The notes below the pieces were generated by a model. The model ran no database searches. It saw only the letters and a list, made by a program, of their open reading frames with translations, and had not been told where the DNA came from. From positions 886,986 to 922,950 of the forward strand of contig BFEA01000066.1 of NCBI GenBank assembly GCA_003427395.1: DNA of 35,965 nucleotides, written 5' to 3'. Shown piece after piece: positions 29,709 to 35,965 of the stretch (position 1 is the stretch's first letter; each line of letters starts with the position of its first letter). The position numbers and the translations under genes were made by a program. The DNA comes from Chara braunii (taxonomy: Eukaryota; Streptophyta; Charophyceae; Charales; Characeae).

Positions 29709-30419
29709 ATGAGCTTGAGAGTTCTAGAGGTTGAGCCGACCGGCATCAGCGTGGGCAGTTACGGGGGCTTAAACGTGTGGTGCTACACTTTTTTCTTGAG
29801 GACAGGGGACTTTGACATAGCCCTCTACGTGGAAGAGGGGTCAGATCAAGGGGAGGACTTTCTACATAGCTGGGAAGACGCGGTTGGTCATTCACGGTTG
29901 GAGAGGGAGTTATTTTGCTCGGGCATCGAGAGGGGTGTTGAGCTTGAGAGAGGGGTTTTTCTTTGGGTTCGGTTTGCTGTAGGAATTTGGGAAGGAGATT
30001 GTTGGACCAGGAACAAACTTAGGAACAATAGGAGAACCCTACGAGCAGAAGTTCGCGCCGAAGGAACGATTTACTTGAGCCAAGAGGCTTGGGTAGATTA
30101 CGTCGTCCATTGGGCTCTAGGGTGGCTTCGGACGGACCATTGGGAGGTCCGCGCCAAACCGATTTTTAGGCAGATTTTCGAGCAAGCTCCTCTTCAGCAC
30201 CGGCTCCCGATCCATTTTCGAGTGACTTGTGCTCAAGAAGGGGAATATCCGCGGGCTACAGGTTGTGTTCAAGCCAACTTTCCGTCCTACGTCTTCAAGA
30301 GAGTCTGCAAGGAAGGGGCCGCCTACGAGAAGGTGGTAAGGTCGATAGAGTGGGAGGCCAGGAGGGGGTTGCCCTTTAGGTCCCTCCATTGGTACTTCAC
30401 GTACTGTGTGGATAACTGA
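29709..30419 (+). CDS. Cluster B member 2 (B2), intact 236-residue member of the unknown family
   Basis: ATG 29709 to TGA 30417-30419 is uninterrupted. Domains by comparison: an N-terminal part shared with B1 (SVGSYGG, NVWCYTF, ALYVEEGSDQGEDFL, residues ~14-55), a strand-rich middle, the family core EGTIYLSQEAW...LGWLRTDHW (residues ~118-140), LPIHFRVTCAQEG (like CPIAYRVTYAG of B5), FPSYVFKRV (like VPRFIFKRIYP), then EKVVRSIEWEARRG and LHWYFTYC (like LHALLTW). There is no signal peptide, membrane span or catalytic motif. The protein is Trp/Arg/Glu-rich and probably soluble. I recognise no described family. As an open copy it is one of the two best templates for a profile search. Confidence 0.68.
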   Translation: MSLRVLEVEPTGISVGSYGGLNVWCYTFFLRTGDFDIALYVEEGSDQGEDFLHSWEDAVGHSRLERELFCSGIERGVELERGVFLWVRFAVGIWEGDCWTRNKLRNNRRTLRAEVRAEGTIYLSQEAWVDYVVHWALGWLRTDHWEVRAKPIFRQIFEQAPLQHRLPIHFRVTCAQEGEYPRATGCVQANFPSYVFKRVCKEGAAYEKVVRSIEWEARRGLPFRSLHWYFTYCVDN

Positions 30420-30550
30420 GTGTCATACGGGACCAAGGATGACCGGACAAGGGGAAGGATCTCCTTGGACTCTGAGAGAGATCGTGAAGGAGGAAAGGAT
30501 TACAAGTATCAGAGAGTGTTTGGAGTACGACAAAACGTGTTATAGGATGA

Positions 30551-31227
30551 ATGGTTTACTGTGATAGAGAGCTCGGGAGCTTCGTTAGATCGGAATTAGT
30601 GGAACTAAGGACCCGTGTTTTGGTTCCGGGAAACGGAGAAGTCCCTGATTGGAGAAGATTAGAGGGCGGAGAGGTAACACGGGGGGTAATTTTGTGTGGG
30701 TAGAGTAAGTAGAGGAACGAAGGAGAGGGAAGACTGCGGAGGAGGCAACATTATATCTTAAAGTTACTTCCGTAATCTTCGTCAAACCTGCCTCATGGAC
30801 TAGGATTGTAGTGCCCCTGGTCTTAGGCCAAGGGGGTGGGTTGGACTTCCTTCTAGAGGAAGCTAGGGGAATAAGGAAGAGATGGATTGATAGGGCCCTA
30901 CGAGGAGTTGGGGTTGTCATCGAGGAAAGGGAGAAGTTCGTCCGCGCGGGAGAAACCCCACGAGTCGGTTATCCTGTGATCATAAGAGTGTTAGGTTTTG
31001 TGTTCCTAATAGAGAACCAGGAAGGGATATTGAGGGTCTTGGAGAGAGGCAGGAGGTTAAGTCTGGCCTTCGGAGCCTTGTGGTTACTCTAGACCCATTG
31101 TGTTAACCACGGAATTCCTGCTCGGCACAGGCTTTGGGGGATTTACAGGAGGCTAAGAGCTCTCGAAAAGGCCATTTCGCTCGCCCCAAAAGGATATCAC
31201 GAGTGGGTGTTCAAGCTACCGTGGTAG
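30551..31227 (+). pseudogene. Cluster B member 3 (B3), frameshifted
   Basis: ATG 30551 opens MVYCDRELGSFVRSELVE and RVLVPGNGEVPDW, aligning with the start of B4 (MVRFVLNG..., EVLVPGDPQVTPYW). TAG 30701 ends this frame. The sense continues in another frame from about 30740: VIFVKPASWTRIVVPLVLG (the core block), FLLEEARGI, VGYPVIIRVLGFVFL, with TAG 31090-31092 in frame, then IPARHRLWGIYRRL and YHEWVFKLPW to TAG 31225-31227. Two RVT/FKR-type ends in succession suggest that a second partial copy is fused here. Its last stop is immediately followed by the ATG of B4. Confidence 0.55.
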
Positions 31228-31948
31228 ATGGTGAGATTCGTCCTTAATGGAGGGACTGTGGAATCAGTAGAGGCCGACGGAGGAGAAGTCTTGGTTCCGG
31301 GCGACCCGCAAGTGACCCCATATTGGATGTGTTGAGAAGGGGGGAGTAAGCAAAGAAGGCGCTTACGTGTGGGTTAGGGCGCGTAGATTGACGTGGGAGG
31401 AAGGAGTGCGGAGAGGTGGTCCGCCGCATATCGGCAGGTTCCTCGAGATATATGCGACCGTTTTCCTGGACGACGATTCGTGGACCATGATCTGGAGAGG
31501 CTTGGTCACCGGCCGGGAGGTATACACGAGCTACTGAGAGTCCGCTAGGAAGGTGGCAAACGACTTGGTCGTAGGAGATTACGAAGAAGGGACCTTCGAA
31601 TCGTGGACGCTGGTGTCGTTCGCAGAACCGGGTGAGGTGCCCCGCGCCTCGAAGGTACTCCACGTGGTCTTGCCCGACTTTTTGGTACGAACGCTCCTTT
31701 GAGATTCGGAGGAGAGGGTAGTAGAGATGCTTCAGTTTGCCTATTGGTCGGGGATCCGGGCTCTAGGGTTGTTCTGGCTTTACACCCGGTATGTTGACGT
31801 GGGAGTACCAGAAAAGAGAGAATTAGTAGGGATTTTGAAGTGATTGAGGGAGTTTGAGGGGGTAAGGGCACACGTCGTCGATGTCCCCTACGCTCGTATC
31901 TTTGGGGAGGAGCAAGTGGCCAACCGGAGGGGGTATGAGCCTTCTTAG
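31228..31948 (+). pseudogene. Cluster B member 4 (B4), three TGA stops and a frameshift
   Basis: ATG 31228 abuts the stop of B3. The start (MVRFVLNGG, DGGEVLVPGDPQVTPYW) is in one frame; the rest, from about 31325, is in another: AYVWVRARRLTW, the core ATVFLDDDSWTMIWRGLVTG, VLPDFLVRTLL, VVEMLQF, LFWLYTRYVDVG, ELVGIL, and REFEGVRAHVVDV to TAG 31946-31948. In-frame stops are TGA 31535, 31700 and 31841. Conserved tryptophan SW of the core is kept. Block order matches B5 throughout. An antisense ORF over part of this copy has no motif and is a shadow. B5 starts 5 bases after the stop. Confidence 0.58.
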
Positions 31949-31953
31949 GGGAC

Positions 31954-32706
31954 ATGATAAAAGGGGTCATGGGGGCGCATTGGTCCTCTATACACCTTGT
32001 AGAGGAAGGGGGCGAAGTCTGCCGGATCACCCTCCCAAAGTCAGGCTTAGTCGTTATCCCCCGAGCTCAGTGGGTTCAAAGGAAAGAAGCTTGGACCTAC
32101 TGTGGCAAGGCGTTCGTCCACCTGACTGTGAGCAACGAAGGTGAACTCCTGGTCGGGAGAGCGAAGGTCTTCCTCTCAAAAGAAGGCCTCGTCGAAGCAG
32201 TTTTGAGCTTGAAGTTGGGAGAGAACCCTCTTTGGCACAACCAGGCCGCAAGAACTAGGTTGGAGGAGCTAGTTAGCAAGGTAGAGCTACCAAGGGGGTG
32301 TCCAATCGCGTACCGGGTGACTTATGCTGGGCTTGGAAAAATCTCATTTTTCTCCACCAACCGCGCAGTAGAAGTACCCAGGTTCATCTTTAAGAGAATC
32401 TATCCCTCTGAGACTGTTAAAAAGGCAGTGGAAAGAAGGGTTGAAATCCTAAATCAGTTCCGCTTTACTAATTCGGACTTACATGCTCTCCTGACATGGT
32501 CACTTCTAAACCCGAGTCATAACGATTGGTCCGGGCTGAACAATTTAAGATACTCGTTTGAAGGTTGGGGCCAGCACGTGAAGGGCTCGACGATCTCGTG
32601 GAGGTACCTTGGAAAGATCCGCGAGACTGGGCTGGAGGGCCTCGACCCTTTGGAGCTCATACGTATTGCCATTGCTTACAGACGAAGGAGCATTAAGCAT
32701 GAGTGA
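31954..32706 (+). CDS. Cluster B member 5 (B5), intact 250-residue member of the unknown family
   Basis: ATG 31954 to TGA 32704-32706 is fully open. Blocks with approximate residues: an N-terminal VEEGGEVCRITLPKSGLVV (17-34), VQRKEAWTYCGKAFVHLTV (~42-60), core GRAKVFLSKEGLVEAVL (~68-84) and LGENPLWHNQAA (~88-99), CPIAYRVTYAGLG (~115-127), VPRFIFKRIYPSETVKKAVE (~142-161), FTNSDLHALLTW (~169-180), and a C-terminal LDPLELIRIAIAYRRR (~230-245) that B8 repeats as LEIMHLALAAY. It has no signal peptide, transmembrane span or known catalytic motif, and the family is not recognised. It is the most complete copy and the reference for the others. Its last codons overlap the start of the following small ORF. 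Confidence 0.7.
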   Translation: MIKGVMGAHWSSIHLVEEGGEVCRITLPKSGLVVIPRAQWVQRKEAWTYCGKAFVHLTVSNEGELLVGRAKVFLSKEGLVEAVLSLKLGENPLWHNQAARTRLEELVSKVELPRGCPIAYRVTYAGLGKISFFSTNRAVEVPRFIFKRIYPSETVKKAVERRVEILNQFRFTNSDLHALLTWSLLNPSHNDWSGLNNLRYSFEGWGQHVKGSTISWRYLGKIRETGLEGLDPLELIRIAIAYRRRSIKHE

Positions 32707-32899
32707 GCCTAGCAAGCCGGAACTGGCAAGCCTGGATAGAGTGAGAGCAGAACTTTATAGGATTCTAACCCTTTGCTGGGAAGAACAAAGACGGGTTAGG
32801 CCTAGCTCCTTGGCCAGGATTAAGGCCCTTGAAATGACAACCATTGGAATCTTTGACGAACAAAAGGAGGAGCTGCTCTCAGGAGAAGGACGCGTATGA
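32699..32899 (+). CDS. Small 66-residue ORF (B6) overlapping B5 and B7
   Basis: ATG 32699 lies inside the last codons of B5, so the two frames overlap by 8 bases, and the stop TGA 32897-32899 overlaps the ATG of B7 (ATGA). The product (MSEPSKPELASLDRVRAELY... to LLSGEGRV) is mostly helix-forming and charged and does not resemble the family blocks. Such start/stop overlaps are unusual for eukaryotic genes and would suit reinitiation or coupled translation on one transcript, but a short chance ORF cannot be excluded. Confidence 0.4.
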   Translation: MSEPSKPELASLDRVRAELYRILTLCWEEQRRVRPSSLARIKALEMTTIGIFDEQKEELLSGEGRV

Positions 32900-33372
32900 G
32901 AGCTAGCTTTTCTTTAGGATCGGTGAATTGGGAGCTTGAGACTCGCGACGACGGGCCGGAGGTGGAGATAGAGGGAAAGGCGGAGTTACCGGTAGGGCTT
33001 CAGGAAGGCCCGGCCGCTTGAGCAAGGAAGGAATTCTTTGCAGAGATCCGGAGGCTCGCTTTGTGGAAAAGGAGGTCGTGGACGATATTAGCAAAATTTT
33101 CGATTACCATAGGGGAATTAGGAGCGACCCACTTCTCAAGAGAGCGGAGAGAACCGCTATTGGAGGTCGAGCGAAGGTTCGAGGAAGATGCAAGGAGCTT
33201 AGGTGTGCCACTTGAAGCGCGATTACACTTGGCAGAGGCTCGGTCTCGGGATAGGTCGGGTGAGTACGAAAAGGCTTTGCGACTGGTGCTAGGCGAGGGA
33301 GGTGTCGACGCTCGACGGAAGTGTGAAGATTCCTTGGTCGTGACGACCGAGAGATTGATCGGGGTGAGGTGA
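32896..33372 (+). pseudogene. Cluster B member 7 (B7), divergent, one in-frame stop
   Basis: ATG 32896 overlaps the stop of the small ORF. The 158-codon frame ends at TGA 33370-33372 and has TGA 33019-33021 inside. After a start MRASFSLGSVNWELETRD, the region FFAEIRRLALWKRRSW corresponds to the core with its conserved Trp. Then come FSREREPLLEVERRFEED-like helix sequence (residue positions ~80-100), VPLEARLHLAEA (the LPIHFRVT position), EYEKALRLVLG and CEDSLVV. Similarity to B5 is weaker than for the other copies and rests on block order and on its place in the array. The N-terminal ~40 residues match no other copy. Confidence 0.42.
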
Positions 33373-33385
33373 ATCACCGATAATT

Positions 33386-34235
33386 ATGTACGAACGTGGA
33401 GACCCCGGCGGGATCCTGGAACGGGCCTGGAAATTGGGGAGGAGGTACGGAATAACTCTCCCAAAGATTAACTCTGAAGGAACGACGGTCGTAGAATTCT
33501 TTGAAATATACGACCAAGAATCTGTGATTCGTCTCTCGGTGGTCTCCGGAGAAAACCTCAGAACATGGCGGGCGGAAATTTTCCTATCAGAAAGTGCTCT
33601 TCACAACCGAGATGGCAGAAGGGAAGGACCCTTTAGGGCTTGCAAAGAGGGCATTGAACCGGCTTAAAAGGTTGGGAGGAGCTTCCTCGCGAGAGCACGT
33701 ACTAGACCGGGTCGAATATAGGGGGCGGGAAGAGATTCCTCGATCGGCTTGTGGCCCAACTTGGGAAGTCCCCACGTGGGTTTATCGCCTACTCTACCCT
33801 GACGACTTTACAGTGAGGAAGGTTTTGAACTGTGGACGCGTGATCGAGAAATTCCCATTGGGGCACGAGCTGTTCACTTAGTGTTGGGAATCTCTGAGTG
33901 ATACAGACTTAGAATGGTGGGTGCGAGCGGGGAAATTCATTAAGCCCCTATTTGGAGGGTAGGCAGGTGAGGTAGATAGAGATTTGATAAGGCGTTGTTC
34001 TCATGAGGGGATTGGGAACGTCTCTGATCTAGAAATCATGCATCTAGCACTAGCTGCTTATGACGAAAAATTGGTGCGAGACTCGTGGTGGACCGTGACG
34101 AGCGAAGAAAGCTCGACAATGAAACACCCGCGGACGCGTCCGCGGGGTCGAGCTCGGAGGGCGGCCATATTCATGTCCGCGGTCGCGGCTGGCCACGACC
34201 GCGTCGCGGACCTGAATTTACGAGATTTTTCCTGA
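33386..34235 (+). pseudogene. Cluster B member 8 (B8), frameshift and two TAG stops
   Basis: ATG 33386 opens MYERGDPGGILERAW; RRYGITLPKINSEG aligns with CRITLPKSG of B5 and WRAEIFLSES with GRAKVFLSKE. A shift near 33590 leads to KDPLGLAKRALNRL (B5 ENPLWHNQAARTRL), VPTWVYRLLYPDDFTV (B5 VPRFIFKRIYPSETV), TAG 33879, then SLSDTDLEWW (B5 FTNSDLHALL), TAG 33960, then GIGNVSDLEIMHLALAAY (B5 GLEGLDPLELIRIAIAY). Homology ends near 34110; the frame runs on to TGA 34233-34235 through a GC-rich palindromic region. B8 is close enough to B5 to confirm that the full-length member has about 250 residues. It starts 13 bases after B7. Confidence 0.62.
34127..34211. repeat. 20-bp perfect palindrome and second GC-rich inverted repeat
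   Basis: CCCGCGGACGCGTCCGCGGG (34127-34146) is a perfect palindrome. At 34175-34211 a second inverted repeat has outer arms GTCCGC/GCGGAC and inner arms GGTCG/CGACC around TGGCC. Both are far GC-richer than the flanks and lie at the end of the homology in B8, so they may mark the edge of the array or of an element. Confidence 0.85.
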
Positions 34236-34264
34236 AAACAATAATCGGTAAAAACTATATATAT

Positions 34265-34305
34265 ATATGGGGTTGTAGGGATTTTTAAGCCCTACAACCC
34301 CATAT
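34265..34305. repeat. 16-bp perfect hairpin with 9-base loop
   Basis: Arms ATATGGGGTTGTAGGG (34265-34280) and CCCTACAACCCCATAT (34290-34305) are exactly complementary around ATTTTTAAG. An (AT)n run precedes the left arm. It could be a small mobile-element end, a transcript-end structure or a fold-back remnant. AT-rich, gene-free DNA follows to 34540. Confidence 0.93.
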
Positions 34306-34540
34306 TTGTTCTTTTGAAAACAGATCATTTCTTAGAATTATAAAAAATAAAAAAAAGAAAAGGTGGAGAAGAGAAATTAAAAAATAAACTTAAAAAAGAA
34401 GTTTTTTTGGGGGGGGGGATTTTTGGTTGGTAGTTCTTAGTATTCTTCGTTTTTAGGGTTTTGTTTTTTTTTTTGTCATAAAAAAACAATGAAGGAATGA
34501 AAAAAAAAAAGAATTTTTTTTTTTGGCGGGGCGTATTAGT

Positions 34541-34551
34541 ATTTGTGTGTG

Positions 34552-34603
<52 letters not shown>

Positions 34604-34632
34604 CGTGTGTGTGTATGTGTGTGTGTGTGCGA
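34541..34632 (+). repeat. (GT)n microsatellite
   Basis: An almost pure GT run (pure core about 34554-34596), with TATG and CG interruptions downstream. The antisense His/Thr-repeat ORF across it is not a gene. Confidence 0.96.
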
Positions 34633-35965
34633 CGGGTGTGTAAACACGGTCATCCCGTTTGTAATGGGAGAGGGGACCATATCGACGTCCGCAAGGTTAG
34701 CATCAGGATAGAGCTCTACGCTAATTAGTCTCCTTTTATTAAGGAGAGAACCATTCCAGTATACCATAGGGGAGGTGGGTGGGGGGTGAGGATTAAGTAG
34801 GGAGGTGTTAGGATATTTGTAGGTTAGATAGTGTTAGAATCGGCAAGATTAAAAGCCGAAGGGGGGGTGCACGCCCTTATGCGCGCTTTTCGCCGCCTAG
34901 CACCCATAGCAGCTCATCAGAGGGGTTAGCTTAGTAAAGGCTCATGATAGGAATGGGCGAGGGGGGAGGGCGGGCTTATGAGCAGGACGTCAGGGGTTGC
35001 ATGGTGAAGCAGCATAGGCATTGGGGGGAGATGGCGTTAGCGAATCATACCTGAGCGGTCATGGTCGGTGTCCCTGGGAGATCAGTCGACGCCATAGCAC
35101 GAATGGTGGTCGTGCAGCGTAGTATCAGGTGGCTTACGGCGTAAGCACAGCGCCCGGGGCACTATGGTGTGCCAGACCGAGTCCAAGTACACAGATCAGT
35201 TAGCGAGTTGGCGTGCTCGTGCAAGGAGGGAGTAAGAGAGGACTCGTGGCAATAGATGGAGGCAAGAGCATGCAAGTTGGCGCTGGTGCGGTGTAGGGCA
35301 AGCATGCCAACAGTTGTAGTAGTGGCCGTTCTCGAGGGCACCTGTTGTACCGTAGAGGAGGAGGATAGGGGTGAGCAGGCCATGACCGTATATCGTAGCT
35401 TGCCATACTGCGGGCTAGGATTAAAGGAAGTATGTGGGCGGGGATAGGATGGGGGTGGGGTAGTGGCTGCATTTTGGGGGTGGAAAAGAGATTTCATGTG
35501 TGTATGAGAGAGGGTGTAAGCCAGTGGTAAGATTGTTTAGGGGAGAAAGGGGAAGAGCAGGGATATGAAAAAAACTCCTTTCGCGTAGCGCGGTGAAGGG
35601 GTTGTACCAGCCGATGTGCCTTGTATCTGCGGGGGTGGGTATGGTGCTATCGATGTGGATTACGAAAAGGTAACGGAGTCGAGGTGTCATGTTTTGGTTG
35701 TCTCGTTGTGTACCAGTTCGTGTAGTGGTGTAGGTTTTTTTCGTCGTCTAGGGAGGAGGACTGGATATGGAGGAAGTAGGGAGTGTCACATCTGGTTTGT
35801 CTACTTTGTGTGTGTGTTTGTTTTTTGGTGCGCCTGGAGTGTCGTTTCGGAGTGGTGTTTTTGGTTGGTGGCGTTTCGACCGTGGTGCGTCTTTTTTTTT
35901 TTTTTTTTTTTTTTTTCATCGGGGGGGGTATTTGCTTGCTCCTTTTACCTTTTTTGCGTCTGTTT
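34633..35965. other. Intergenic stretch ending near a T25 run
   Basis: G-rich on the + strand, with no supported gene. Short ORFs on both strands are proline/threonine-rich or low-complexity. A T25 homopolymer lies at 35892-35916, followed by a G8 run. Nothing else is recognised. Confidence 0.45.

Noticed and set aside
1229-33021. TGA read as tryptophan (alternative genetic code) in the family
   Set aside because: A2 has TGA at a conserved Trp and B4 has three TGA codons, but the same copies use TGG freely, TAG stops also occur (A1, B3, B8), and the B4 and A4 TGAs do not fall on Trp columns. Transition decay explains them better.
34453-34767. Antisense His/Thr-repeat ORF and sense Cys/Val-repeat ORF
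   Set aside because: Both are translations of the (GT)n microsatellite.
1-35965. CRISPR array, tRNA or rRNA genes
   Set aside because: No direct repeats with regular unique spacers, no tRNA arm pattern with a T-loop consensus, and no conserved rRNA segments were found. The tandem repeats present have no spacers.

Overview
The window looks like a repeat-rich, non-genic part of a eukaryotic nuclear genome, most likely a streptophyte (green alga or land plant). The reasons are Ty3/gypsy LTR-retrotransposon remains, a decayed primer-binding site matching plant tRNA-Asp, splice-like tracts, long (GT)n, (GA)n and homopolymer runs, and scattered N bases. I see no rRNA or tRNA gene, no bacterial operon and no CRISPR array. 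A fungal host is not formally excluded, because the gypsy lineage seen here resembles ones I associate with both fungi and charophytes. Almost every recognisable reading frame is broken by stops or frameshifts.

Layout. 1-215: three adjacent hairpins. 222-3563 (cluster A): four head-to-tail copies (A1-A4) of an unrecognised ~230-260-residue protein. 4044-7196: gag-protease frame of gypsy element 1, with three in-frame stops but no frameshift. 7205-7485: the start of its pol, cut off before reverse transcriptase. 7952-13737: gypsy element 2 of the same lineage, complete in domain order (gag, zinc knuckle, protease, RT, RNase H, integrase, GPY/F end) but heavily decayed. 13738-15840: non-coding tract with several tandem repeats, probably LTR or untranslated element sequence. 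15845-22700: mostly non-coding, with a few weak ORFs, a microsatellite and one possible initiator-Met-type primer-binding site. 22703-23758: two short divergent coding-like stretches of unknown kind. 23790-24143: a 176-bp tandem duplication. 26216-27277: (GA)n, a higher-order tandem repeat and a 39-base G run. 27674: tRNA-Asp-type primer-binding site, followed by a 19-bp minisatellite and a 168-codon ORF. 29317-34235 (cluster B): seven more members (B1-B5, B7, B8) of the cluster A family plus one small unrelated ORF (B6), all on the + strand and in places overlapping start-to-stop. 34127-35965: palindromes, a strong hairpin, (GT)n and non-coding DNA.

How the parts may fit. Cluster A lies directly upstream of, and on the same strand as, a gypsy gag. 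Cluster B lies downstream of a plant-type LTR-element primer-binding site. I infer that the repeated family is cargo, an extra 5' module, of large Ty3/gypsy elements, in the position where some plant elements (Tat/Ogre type) carry an extra ORF before gag. Members B2 and B5 are open, and B1/B2 differ mainly at silent codon positions, so the family was probably once under selection. This tandemly amplified, unrecognised family is the most interesting content of the window.
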